From an uncultured Clostridia bacterium (GTDB lineage: Bacteria; Bacillota_A; Clostridia; Oscillospirales; Acutalibacteraceae), in contig CALWIE010000209.1 of the NCBI GenBank assembly GCA_944380625.1, forward strand, positions 1 to 20,148: a stretch of 20,148 nt of DNA, in the 5' to 3' direction. The notes under the pieces are model-generated. The model saw nothing but the letters and a program-made list of their open reading frames with translations, did no database searches and had not been told where the DNA came from. The translations under genes were made by a program, and so were the position numbers. How positions within the stretch are numbered: position 1 is the first letter of the stretch; each line of letters starts with the position of its first letter. This document shows, one piece after another, positions 1 through 7,065 of this stretch.

Positions 1-114
1 GTTCTGGATCTTGGGGATCTCCGCTTCCCAGGCCTCGTCGCTGGGGAACAGGTCCGTGACAGCCCAGGTGAACTGGGGGTCCAGCTCGCTGCGGGCAGGG
101 ATTTTGTGCTCCAT
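1..114 (-). CDS. pepF: Oligoendopeptidase F, N-terminal fragment (runs off left edge)
   Basis: Only the first 38 codons are present. The reverse strand reads MEHKIPARSELDPQFTWAVT and then DLFPSDEAWEAEIPKIQN. This fits the usual start of PepF/M3 family oligoendopeptidases, where a short basic lead is followed by a W-x-L/V-t-DLFPSDEAWE block. PepF enzymes are cytosolic zinc metallopeptidases that cut short oligopeptides. The HExxH zinc site lies far downstream, outside the window, so activity cannot be judged. The ATG at 114..112 has a good ribosome site (AGAGGAG, about 7 bases upstream). The gene diverges from mutY and has its own promoter. The family call rests on a short but characteristic stretch. 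Confidence 0.72.
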   Translation of the reverse strand, partial: MEHKIPARSELDPQFTWAVTDLFPSDEAWEAEIPKIQN

Positions 115-176
115 AAGAAAAATCTCCTCTCTAAATAAAAGGTTTCCGAAAAGCCGGGTTGTAAAATCCGGGGAAC

Positions 177-205
177 AGTATAGCACAGAAGAGGGGAAAA
201 CAAAA
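177..205 (-). promoter_or_regulatory. SigA-type promoter for pepF
   Basis: On the reverse strand, TTTTGT (205..200) is separated by 17 bases from TATACT (182..177), with an extended -10 TGC directly before the -10. The -35 is weak and the -10 is good. Transcription would start near 170, giving a leader of about 55 bases to the pepF ATG. Confidence 0.5.
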
Positions 206-225
206 GCCCCTCCCAGGGGAATTTG

Positions 226-255
226 TTGCGGCCGCCGGGCGGGGTGTGCTATGAT
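226..255 (+). promoter_or_regulatory. SigA-type promoter for mutY
   Basis: TTGCGG (226-231), an 18-base spacer and TATGAT (250-255) with an extended -10 TGC at 247-249. The predicted start near 262 lies downstream of the first in-frame ATG at 223, so that ATG cannot be the initiator from this promoter. This supports the TTG start at 292. Confidence 0.5.
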
Positions 256-291
256 ACGGTACAGAAACTGCGCAAAGAGAGGTGCAAGGCT

Positions 292-1347
292 TTGGAGGAC
301 CGGGAGATACTGGCCCAGCTGCCGGGGCGGCTGCTGGAGTGGTACGACAGGGGCGCCCGGGCGCTGCCCTGGCGGGAGGACCCCACCCCGTACCGGGTGT
401 GGGTGTCGGAGATCATGTTGCAGCAGACCCGGGTGGAGGCGGTCAAACCCTATTACGAGAGGTTTTTGGCGGCCCTGCCCACGGTGGAGGCCCTGGCCCA
501 GGCCCCCGAGGGGCAGCTGCTCAAGCTTTGGGAGGGGCTGGGCTACTACAACCGGGTGCGCAACCTGCAAAAAGGGGCCCAGGCCGTGATGGAGCGCTTT
601 GGGGGCCGGGTGCCCTCCTCCTTTGAGGAGCTGCGCTCCCTGCCCGGGGTGGGGGACTACACCGCCGGGGCCATTGCCTCCATCGCCTTTGGGGTTCCTG
701 TGCCCGCGGTGGACGGCAACGTGCTGCGGGTGGTCTCCCGGGTGCTGTGCCGGTACGACAACGTGCTGGACCCCAAGACAAGACGCCGGGTGGAGGGGGA
801 GCTGCGGGAGATCCTCCCGGCCCGGGTGGGGGATTTCAACCAGTCCCTGATGGAGCTGGGGGCCCTGGTGTGCCTGCCCGGCGGCAGCCCCCGGTGCCCG
901 GAGTGCCCCCTGGGGGAGATCTGCCGGGGCCGGGCCCAGGGGGCAGCCCGGGAGCTGCCGGTGAAGGCCAAGGCAAAGCCCCGCCGCCGGGAGGAGCGCA
1001 CCCTGTTTCTGCTCTTCTCCGCCCAGGGCCGGGCGGCCCTTTGGAAGCGCCCTCCCTCGGGGCTGCTGGCGGGCCTGTGGGAGCTGCCGGGGGCGCCGGG
1101 AAAACTCTCCCGGCAGGAGGCGGAGGTCTTTTTAAAGGCCCGGGGCCTGGAGCCCGGCGTGCTGGCCCCGGGCCCCGAGGGCAAGCACGTCTTCTCCCAC
1201 GTGGAGTGGCGCATGACGAGCTGGGTGGCCCGGGGCCTGGAGGAGGTCCCCGGCTTTGTGTGGGCCTCTCGGGAGGAGCTCTCCCGGGAGTACGCCCTCC
1301 CCTCGGCCTTTAAGGCCTATCTCCCCCTGCTCGCAGAGGGGACCTAG
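292..1347 (+). CDS. mutY: A/G-specific adenine glycosylase MutY
   Basis: Base-excision repair enzyme that removes adenine mispaired with 8-oxoguanine. With the TTG start the protein is 351 residues, normal for the family. Seen in order: the SEIMLQQT block with catalytic Glu40, the helix-hairpin-helix LPGVGDYTAGAI (about 117-128), the catalytic Asp141 in VDGNVLRV, four cluster cysteines (C194, C202, C205, C211), and a C-terminal NUDIX-like 8-oxoG recognition domain (from about residue 235, with LWKRPPSGLLAGLWELPG). The TTG at 292 is preceded by AGAGAGG at 276-282 with 9 bases between. The in-frame ATG at 223 lacks such a site and lies upstream of the likely promoter. Oddity: the first cysteine spacing is C-x7-C, where family members such as E. 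coli MutY have C-x6-C. The stop is TAG, one base from the end of the convergent merR gene. Confidence 0.95.
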   Translation: MEDREILAQLPGRLLEWYDRGARALPWREDPTPYRVWVSEIMLQQTRVEAVKPYYERFLAALPTVEALAQAPEGQLLKLWEGLGYYNRVRNLQKGAQAVMERFGGRVPSSFEELRSLPGVGDYTAGAIASIAFGVPVPAVDGNVLRVVSRVLCRYDNVLDPKTRRRVEGELREILPARVGDFNQSLMELGALVCLPGGSPRCPECPLGEICRGRAQGAARELPVKAKAKPRRREERTLFLLFSAQGRAALWKRPPSGLLAGLWELPGAPGKLSRQEAEVFLKARGLEPGVLAPGPEGKHVFSHVEWRMTSWVARGLEEVPGFVWASREELSREYALPSAFKAYLPLLAEGT

Positions 1348-1348
1348 G

Positions 1349-2176
1349 TTACAGCCGCTGGACCTGGATTTCCAGCTTGAGGATGAACTCCCCCTCGTCC
1401 TGGGCGGCCAGGTAGCTGATCAGGTCTGTCTCGAAGGAGTCCCCCGCCACCTGGCAGCCCTGGCCCCGGAGGAAGGCCAAAAGCTCCCTGTAGGATTCCG
1501 GCAGGCGCCCGTAGGGCCCCCGGTGGAGCAGGCAGGCGTAAAGGCCCGGGGGCTTCCGGTACAGCCAGGGGGAATCCACCGGCCGGCTGAGCTTTGTGGA
1601 GTAGTAGCTCTCCCGGAAATCCTCCCGCAGCAGGGACTCCCTTGTGACGATGCTGCCCACGGAGAGGTCCTCCCCCAGGCCCTGGGAGTCGCAGTAGGCA
1701 ATGTGGTCCTTGAGGCTGCGGACCACGTCCCCGGTGGAGGTCACGTCCCCCTGGACCGGGGTGGCGATGAGCCAGCCCTCCGGCTGCTCTTCCAGCCAGG
1801 GCTCTCCGGGGGCGCCGGAGTGGGCCTCCTTGGTGGAGGCCACGGCGTTTTTCAGGGTGCGGCCCATGCGCTCCAGCTTTTCCCGCTCCCGCAGGAGCTT
1901 TTCCTCGCTTTCTCGCAGCAGCTGGGCGAAGGCGTGGGGCTCCCGGTGGGACATGTAGACCTGGATCTCCTTTAAAGAGCACCCGGCGGATTGGAGCACG
2001 GCGATCAGGTCGAAGTCGAAAAACTGGGAGGCCGCGTAGTAGCGGTAGCCGTTTTCCCCGACCCGGGCGGGCTTTAAAAGCCCCAGGCTGTCGTAGTGGA
2101 ACAGGGTCTCCTTGGTGGTGCGGCACAGCTTTGCAAACTGGCCGGTGGTGAAAAAAACGGTGCGTTCGTCCTGCAT
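1349..2176 (-). CDS. MerR family transcriptional regulator with GyrI-like effector domain
   Basis: A 275-residue one-component regulator of BmrR type. The N-terminal winged helix-turn-helix (about residues 9-75) shows FFTTGQFAKLCRTTKETLFH and then YDSLGLLKPARVGENGYRYY, the classic MerR signature. A dimerization helix rich in Glu, Arg and Leu follows (about 82-110). A C-terminal GyrI/BmrR-like ligand domain (about 120-275) contains the YACLLHRGPYGRLPESYREL block, a typical G-P-Y site. No metal-binding cysteine cluster is apparent, so a small organic ligand is more likely than a metal. The ATG at 2176 is chosen because AAGGAG sits 5 bases upstream; an ATG seven codons earlier lacks such a site. 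It diverges from the flippase gene, and MerR proteins commonly act on the adjacent promoter, but that target is inferred. The ligand is unknown. Confidence 0.9.
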   Translation of the reverse strand: MQDERTVFFTTGQFAKLCRTTKETLFHYDSLGLLKPARVGENGYRYYAASQFFDFDLIAVLQSAGCSLKEIQVYMSHREPHAFAQLLRESEEKLLREREKLERMGRTLKNAVASTKEAHSGAPGEPWLEEQPEGWLIATPVQGDVTSTGDVVRSLKDHIAYCDSQGLGEDLSVGSIVTRESLLREDFRESYYSTKLSRPVDSPWLYRKPPGLYACLLHRGPYGRLPESYRELLAFLRGQGCQVAGDSFETDLISYLAAQDEGEFILKLEIQVQRL

Positions 2177-2195
2177 GGGCGCTCCTTTCCTGTGC

Positions 2196-2240
2196 AAAAG
2201 GGGGAAAACCCCGGGAGGGCGTTGACCTTTTCCCCCCTTT
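2196..2240. promoter_or_regulatory. Inverted repeat overlapping the flippase promoter; candidate MerR operator
   Basis: The left arm AAAAGGGGGAAAA (2196-2208) and right arm TTTTCCCCCCTTT (2228-2240) are complementary at 12 of 13 positions, with 19 bases between. The right arm lies in the -35/-10 spacer of the flippase promoter. A smaller dyad, CCCC-TTT-GGGG (2234-2244), fills the rest of that spacer. Spacer dyads are the usual MerR family target, but here the spacer is 17 bases rather than the 19 typical of MerR-activated promoters. On the minus strand the arms could instead form a hairpin followed by four T's in the merR leader. Confidence 0.4.
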
Positions 2241-2250
2241 GGGGTACAAT
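2222..2250 (+). promoter_or_regulatory. SigA promoter for the flippase gene
   Basis: TTGACC (2222-2227), exactly 17 bases, then TACAAT (2245-2250). This is one of the best consensus matches in the window. Transcription should start near 2257, giving a leader of about 78 bases that includes the hairpin at 2295-2323. Confidence 0.75.
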
Positions 2251-2294
2251 AAAGTACTGCAATTGCGAATGGACGCTGGGTGCGACCACACTAT

Positions 2295-2323
2295 CCGGAG
2301 GCCGGCGGGCCGTCCGGCTTTTT
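2295..2323 (+). terminator. Terminator-like hairpin in the flippase leader (possible attenuator)
   Basis: CCGGA-GGCC (2295-2303) pairs with GGCC-(G)-TCCGG (2308-2317): nine pairs, one bulged G, loop GGCG. TTTTT follows at 2319-2323. It lies between the promoter and the ribosome site (AGGGAGA, 2324-2330) of the gene starting at 2335, so it is inside the transcript rather than at its end. GGACG at 2271-2275 is complementary to CGTCC at 2311-2315 and could form a weak competing pair. No known riboswitch was recognised in the short leader. Confidence 0.5.
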
Positions 2324-2334
2324 AGGGAGAGCTT

Positions 2335-4053
2335 ATGCCGCAAGATAAAAAACAGAGCTTTATGAAGGGGGCGGCCATCCTCACAGCTTCCACCCTGGTG
2401 GTGAAGCTGCTGGGGCTGCTTTTTTCCATCCCCCTGGCAAACTTCATAGACCCGGAGGGCATGTCCCACTTTTACATCGCCTACAATATCTTTGGGCTGT
2501 TCCTCATGCTCTCCACGGCGGGGCTGCCGGTGGCGGTGTCCCGCATGGTGGGCACGGCCTATTCCCAAAACCGCCTGCGGGAGGCCGACCGGGTGTTTTC
2601 CGTGGCCTTTTGGCTGTTCTTCTTCCTGGGGCTTTTCGGGTGCCTGGTGATGTTCTTCGGCGCCAACCAGATCGCCCAGTGGTATCACAGCCCGGAGTCC
2701 AACTACGCCATTATGGCCCTGGCGCCCACCCTGTTCTTCATCTCCATTGAGTCCAGCATCCGGGGGTACTTCCAGGGACGCTCCAACATGGTGCCCACCG
2801 CCACCTCCCAGACCATCGAGGCGGTTGCCAAGGTGATCATCGGCGTGGGGCTTGCCTTTACCATCATCAAGAACGTGGAGGTGGACGCGGACCGCTGGGC
2901 CGCGGTGGGGGCCATTGTGGGCGTGTCCGTCAGCGCGGCGCTGGGGGCGGGCTACCTGCTGGGATACCGGTTCCTCCAGAGCCGCCGGGACCGGAAGGCC
3001 GTGCAGAAAAGCGAGCAGCCCCTTTCCTCCCACCAGCAGATGCTCCTGAGCCTGGTGCGCTTTGCGGTGCCCATCACCATCGGCTCCTGCTTTTTGAGCC
3101 TGCTGGACACCGTTGACGGCGCCATCCTCCTGGAGCGTCTGCAAAACGGGGCGGGCTTTACCCAGGACATGGCCGACTGGTGGAACGGCACCCTGGGCCA
3201 CGCCCGGAAGTTCTTCGACCTGCCCGGGGCCTTTGTGGTGCCCATCTCCACCAGCCTTCTGCCCATCCTCTCCGGGGCCATTGCCGCCAAGGACCACCGC
3301 CAGGTGGACCGGATCTCCTCCACTGCCCTGCGGGTGACCCTGCTCATCGGGGTGCCCTCCTCGGTGGGCATGGCGGTTTTCGCCCGGCCCATCTGCCAGC
3401 TGCTGCTGTACAACCAGCCCGCGGTGGCGGAGGAGGCCGCGCCCCTGCTGACCATGCTCAGCCTGGCCATCGCCTTCAGCGGGCTGCTGTTTACCACCAA
3501 CTCCATTTTGCAGTCCTTCGGCAGGGCCACCCGCCCTGTGGTGGACATGGCCGTGGGGGGCTTGGTGAAGATCGCCCTCTCCTACGTGCTCATCGGCGTC
3601 CCCGAGGTGGCGGCCATGGGCTCGGCCATCAGCACGGTGGCCTCCTATGTGGTGATGGTGGTCCTCAACCTGTTCGCCATCCGGGGCAGCCTGCCCCACA
3701 TGGACAGCGTGGTGAAGACCGCGCTTCCCCTGGTGCTCTCCGCCGGGGTGATGGGGGCTGTCAGCTACGGCTTTTACTGGGGCCTCTCCCAGTTTGTCAG
3801 CGCCCGGGTGGCGGTGCTGCCCGCCATCCTCCTGGCGGTGGGGGTGTACGGGGCCTGCGTGGTGCTGTTCCGGGGGGTGGACTACGACGACGTGGTCATG
3901 CTGCCCAAAGGGGAGGCCCTGGCCCGGCTGCTGCGCATGAAGCCTCCCCGCCGGCCCCAAAAGGCCGCGCCCGCCCCCCTGCAGGAGGGGGAGCCCCCCC
4001 GGCAGGAGGAGCCCTCCCCCGGCGGGAAATACGCCCCCCGGCACATGCGCTGA
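2335..4053 (+). CDS. SpoVB/YtgP-family polysaccharide or lipid II flippase (MOP superfamily)
   Basis: An integral membrane protein of 572 residues with about fourteen hydrophobic segments. The opening (KGAAILTASTLVVKLLGLLF, then IPLANFIDPEGMSHFYIAYN) and the motifs LSTAGLPVAVSRMV and GYFQGRSNMVPTATSQTIE are those of the SpoVB/YtgP branch of COG2244. Known members move lipid-linked cell-wall precursors across the membrane (B. subtilis YtgP has MurJ function; SpoVB acts in spore cortex formation). Which role applies here cannot be told. It is slightly longer than B. subtilis relatives because of a hydrophilic, Pro/Glu-rich C-terminal tail (about residues 535-572). AGGGAGA precedes the ATG. It is a single-gene unit with its own promoter and terminator, divergent from a MerR regulator. 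A MATE drug exporter is the main alternative and fits the motifs less well. Confidence 0.88.
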   Translation: MPQDKKQSFMKGAAILTASTLVVKLLGLLFSIPLANFIDPEGMSHFYIAYNIFGLFLMLSTAGLPVAVSRMVGTAYSQNRLREADRVFSVAFWLFFFLGLFGCLVMFFGANQIAQWYHSPESNYAIMALAPTLFFISIESSIRGYFQGRSNMVPTATSQTIEAVAKVIIGVGLAFTIIKNVEVDADRWAAVGAIVGVSVSAALGAGYLLGYRFLQSRRDRKAVQKSEQPLSSHQQMLLSLVRFAVPITIGSCFLSLLDTVDGAILLERLQNGAGFTQDMADWWNGTLGHARKFFDLPGAFVVPISTSLLPILSGAIAAKDHRQVDRISSTALRVTLLIGVPSSVGMAVFARPICQLLLYNQPAVAEEAAPLLTMLSLAIAFSGLLFTTNSILQSFGRATRPVVDMAVGGLVKIALSYVLIGVPEVAAMGSAISTVASYVVMVVLNLFAIRGSLPHMDSVVKTALPLVLSAGVMGAVSYGFYWGLSQFVSARVAVLPAILLAVGVYGACVVLFRGVDYDDVVMLPKGEALARLLRMKPPRRPQKAAPAPLQEGEPPRQEEPSPGGKYAPRHMR

Positions 4054-4070
4054 GGGAAATCGAAACAGGG

Positions 4071-4105
4071 AAAAGGGCTGCCGCAGTCTGCGGCGGCCCT
4101 TTTTT
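4071..4105. terminator. Bidirectional intrinsic terminator
   Basis: An 11-pair stem (4075-4085 with 4089-4099, one T-G wobble) with loop GTC is followed by six T's (4100-4105) and preceded by four A's (4071-4074). It ends the flippase transcript. It lies 5 bases beyond the TAG stop of the convergent metallo-hydrolase gene, so it can serve both strands. Confidence 0.88.
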
Positions 4106-4109
4106 GCGC

Positions 4110-4799
4110 CTATACCTGGAAGGTCTGCCCCGGCTGGGAGACGTCCATCACGTGGGGGGCGTAGTCCCGGTAGGTAGGGGTGGACTTGAACAGGGGCACC
4201 ACGCTGTAGTCCCCCCACATGTGCATGGGGAACACGTGCTCCGCCCCGGCGGCCTCGAAGAAGTACCGCATCCCCAGGTCGAAGTCCGCCTCCTGGCGGG
4301 GGTCCAGGGGGACAAAGGCCACATCGATCTCCTTGCCCCGCAGAAGCTCCAGCTCCGCCCGGTAGGCGTCCCGCATCTGGTCGTTTTGGAACCGGGGGGC
4401 ACCGTCCCACACCCAGCAGTTCAGGTCCCCGGCGTGGTAGATGCACTTGCCCTCGCACTGGACCAAAAAGGCGACCCCCATGTCCGTGGAGCGCAGGGTG
4501 GCGGCCTTCAGCTCCCCGATCTCGTAAAAGGCCCGGGGCGCCGTAAAGGTCACCTGGCCCCGGAGCTCCTGGGGCACCTTTTGGGGCGGGATGTCGTCGG
4601 CGAGGAGGTAGTGGACCTCCCTGCCCTTTTGGGCCAGCTGGAAGACAGCGGGGGAGAAGTGATCCGGGTGGCTGTGGCTGGCGAAGACGTAAAGGGGCTT
4701 GTCCACCTGGGGGATCTCTCCCCGGAAATAGTCGAACAGCAGGCAGCAGCGGTCCAGTTCCACAAAGTAAGAGCTGTGGTAGATAAAGGTCACTTTCAT
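4110..4799 (-). CDS. MBL-fold metallo-hydrolase (UlaG-like)
   Basis: A 229-residue metallo-beta-lactamase fold protein. The metal-binding H-x-H-x-D-H motif is HSHPDH at residues 42-47. Later metal-site strands are visible as IYHAGDLNCW and FPMHMWGDYS near the C-terminus. The simple single-domain layout resembles COG2220/UlaG-like hydrolases, which act on varied phosphoesters and lactones, so the substrate cannot be named. The ATG at 4799 is preceded by AAGGAAGGA about 5 bases upstream; an open frame continuing upstream has no ribosome site and is low complexity. The gene starts 34 bases after the sbcC stop, is probably the last gene of the sbcD-sbcC unit, and ends in TAG next to the shared terminator. 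A nuclease-related role is suggested only by position. Confidence 0.88.
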   Translation of the reverse strand: MKVTFIYHSSYFVELDRCCLLFDYFRGEIPQVDKPLYVFASHSHPDHFSPAVFQLAQKGREVHYLLADDIPPQKVPQELRGQVTFTAPRAFYEIGELKAATLRSTDMGVAFLVQCEGKCIYHAGDLNCWVWDGAPRFQNDQMRDAYRAELELLRGKEIDVAFVPLDPRQEADFDLGMRYFFEAAGAEHVFPMHMWGDYSVVPLFKSTPTYRDYAPHVMDVSQPGQTFQV

Positions 4800-4833
4800 G
4801 GGAGTCCTTCCTTTCTGTAGGGGGCGGCGGGCC

Positions 4834-7059
4834 TCAGGAGAGGCCCGGGCGGGCGCTGGCATGGGAGAAGCCGGCGGCGTCCCGGGTGACCTCCACCCGG
4901 CAGCCAATGCGGTTTTTTAACTCGGACACATGGGAGATGATGCCCACCAGGCGGCCGCTGCTCTGGAGCAGGGCCAGGGCCTTCATGGCGGTGTCCACGG
5001 TCTCCCCGTCCAGGGAGCCGAAGCCCTCGTCGATAAAGAGGGCGTCCAGGCGCACCGCCCCGGAGTGGGCCTGGACCACGTCGGAGAGGCCGAAGGCCAG
5101 GGACAGGGAGGCCAAAAACTGCTCCCCGCCGGAGAGGGTCTCGATGGACCGGGGCAGCATGGAGGCCCCGTCCAAGACCTCTAGGTCCAGCCCTCCCAGG
5201 GAGTTGCCCCCCTTGGGGCCCTCCATCAGGCGCAGGGCATAGCGCCCCCGGCTGAGGGTGGAGAAAAACCGGTTGGCGCTGTGGAGCACCTCGTCCAGCA
5301 TGACGCTTAAAACGTACTGGAGGATGGGCATTTTAAGGGGGTTTGCCCCCGAAAGGGACTTGGAGAGCCGGGCCACCCGGGCGTAACGGGCCTCTTGCCC
5401 GGCCAGCTCCTCCCCCAGGGCCCGCAGCTCCTTTAAGGAGCCCTCCAGGGCCCCCAGGGAGCTGGAGGCCTTGCCCAGCTCCTCCCGGCGCTCCAGGCCC
5501 TCTTGGCGCAGGGCGGCGCAGGCCTCCCGCAGGGCGACGAGCTCCGGGGGCTTCCCCCAGGGGGCGGGGCAGGAGGCAAAGGCCTCCTGGGCCCGCCGGA
5601 GGGTTTCCTGGGCCAAGGCCTGGCCGGCCAGGGCCCGCTCCCGCTGGGCTTCCAGCTGGCGGCACTCCTCCTCCAGCCCGGCGGCGGCTTGCTCCCCGGC
5701 CTGGTACTCCCGGCGCTTTTGCAGGATAGCGGCCTCCAGGGCCGCCTGGTCCAGCCCCGCGCAGGCTGCCAGGGCCTCTTCGGCCTGCCGGCGGAGCTCC
5801 TCCCCTTGGGCGGCCTGGGCGGAGAGCTCCTCCCGGAGGGCGGCCTCCTCCCGGGCCCGGGCCTCCCGTTCCTCCCCCAGGGCCCGCAGTTTTTCCCGGG
5901 CGGCGGAAAGCCGGGCGGCGTCCCGTTTGCAGGCGGCGGCCTGCTGGCTGAGGGCCTCCAGCTCCCGGGCGGTCTCCTCCCGGGAGGGCCCCCCTTCGCA
6001 GGCCTCCTCCTGCTGCCGGGCGGATTCCCCCGCCTGGGACGCCTCTGTCTCCCGGGCCTGGGCCAGGGCCGCGGCCTTGCCCAGCTCCTCCCGGGCGGCT
6101 TTCTCCTGCCGGCGCAGGGCCTCCAGGGGGGCGGGGCCCAGGGGGGATTCCCCGGCGCCGCCCCAGCCGGGGGCCGGATGCTCCCGGGACCCACAGACGG
6201 GGCAGGGCTCCCCGGGGCGCAGGGTGTGGGCCAGCTGCCAGGCGGCGTCCCGGCGGAGCAGGGCCTCCTGGGCTTCCAGCCGCTGGGCGAGGGCTTCCCA
6301 TACCGCTTTTTTTCCCTCCAGGGCCTCTTGGGCCTCCCTTAAGGCCTGTTTCGCGGCCTTGCGGCGCCCTTCCCGCAGGGTGAGCTCCTGCCAGGCGGCG
6401 GCCTGTTTTTCCAGGGCCAGCTGGCGCTCCAACAGGGCGGGGAGCTGTGCTGCGGCGGCCTGGCAGCTCGCCACAAAGGCGCTGCCCTCTGCCACCCGCT
6501 GGGCAAGGGCCTCCCCTGCCTGGCGCAGCTGGGCCAGGGCCTCTTTTTTCTGCCGGGCCCGTTCTTGGGCGGCGGCGGCCCGCTCCTGGGCCGCCTGGGC
6601 CAGGAGCAGCTTCTCCCGCCGCTGGGCGAGCTGGGCCTCCTCCTGGGCCAGGACCACGGCCTGCTCCCGGAGCTTTTTTGCCTGCCCCCGCTTTCCAGGG
6701 ACCTGGGCGGCGGCCTGCTGCGCCTGGGCCAGGGCCTCCTGGGCCCTGCCTGCGGCGGCCTGGGCCTCCTGGAGGGACGCCTTCCGCTGGAAGTAAGCCT
6801 CTGCGGCCTTTAAAAGGGCCTCTTGGCTCTCCAGTTTTTGGGCCAGCTCCTGGCTCTCCCGGCGCAGGGCCTCCTCCTTTTGGGCCAGGGCCTCCCGGCG
6901 CTCCTCCAGGGCGGGGAGGGACTCGGCCCCCTCTTTTTGCAGCAGGGAGGCCCGCAGGGCCTCCCTTTGGCGGATGTCCTCTTCCAGCCCCCGGGCCCGC
7001 CGGTGGAAATTCTCCGTGACCCGCCGCCAGAGCCCGGCGGAGAACAGGGTTTGCAGCAT
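4834..7059 (-). CDS. sbcC: SbcC exonuclease subunit, C-terminal part of an interrupted gene
   Basis: These 741 residues match everything after the Q-loop region of SbcC/Rad50-type ATPases. They begin MLQTLFSAGLWRRVTENFHR, which normally directly follows the LPQGDF...SKD segment. A very long Ala/Gln/Glu/Arg coiled coil follows, with the zinc hook CPVC at 286-289, a second coil, the ABC signature LSGGEQFLASLSLAFG (from 642), Walker B DALFIDEGFGSLD (672-684) and the H-loop IISH (708-711). With SbcD the complex is an ATP-dependent nuclease that opens hairpins and DNA ends. The reading frame is the same as that of the N-terminal part; they are separated only by TAA and two codons. The ATG at 7059 has AAGGA ten bases upstream, so reinitiation is possible. 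Otherwise this part is untranslated and sbcC is a recent pseudogene or holds a sequence error. Two separate subunits remain a formal alternative. Confidence 0.85.
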   Translation of the reverse strand: MLQTLFSAGLWRRVTENFHRRARGLEEDIRQREALRASLLQKEGAESLPALEERREALAQKEEALRRESQELAQKLESQEALLKAAEAYFQRKASLQEAQAAAGRAQEALAQAQQAAAQVPGKRGQAKKLREQAVVLAQEEAQLAQRREKLLLAQAAQERAAAAQERARQKKEALAQLRQAGEALAQRVAEGSAFVASCQAAAAQLPALLERQLALEKQAAAWQELTLREGRRKAAKQALREAQEALEGKKAVWEALAQRLEAQEALLRRDAAWQLAHTLRPGEPCPVCGSREHPAPGWGGAGESPLGPAPLEALRRQEKAAREELGKAAALAQARETEASQAGESARQQEEACEGGPSREETARELEALSQQAAACKRDAARLSAAREKLRALGEEREARAREEAALREELSAQAAQGEELRRQAEEALAACAGLDQAALEAAILQKRREYQAGEQAAAGLEEECRQLEAQRERALAGQALAQETLRRAQEAFASCPAPWGKPPELVALREACAALRQEGLERREELGKASSSLGALEGSLKELRALGEELAGQEARYARVARLSKSLSGANPLKMPILQYVLSVMLDEVLHSANRFFSTLSRGRYALRLMEGPKGGNSLGGLDLEVLDGASMLPRSIETLSGGEQFLASLSLAFGLSDVVQAHSGAVRLDALFIDEGFGSLDGETVDTAMKALALLQSSGRLVGIISHVSELKNRIGCRVEVTRDAAGFSHASARPGLS

Positions 7060-7065
7060 TTCCCC

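Noticed and set aside
223..291. The upstream ATG at 223 as the mutY start
   Set aside because: It lies before the likely -10 box and lacks a ribosome site; family alignment begins after the TTG at 292.
2074..4458. A 794-codon open frame on the minus strand opposite the flippase gene
   Set aside because: Its translation is rich in Gly, His, Gln and Pro with no family pattern. It is the mirror of GC-biased codon use in a clearly real membrane protein, and it overlaps merR.
4971..7020. Repeated Ala/Gln/Glu-coding sequence in sbcC as a DNA repeat array or CRISPR
   Set aside because: The repetition follows the coiled-coil heptads of the protein; there is no fixed repeat-spacer unit.
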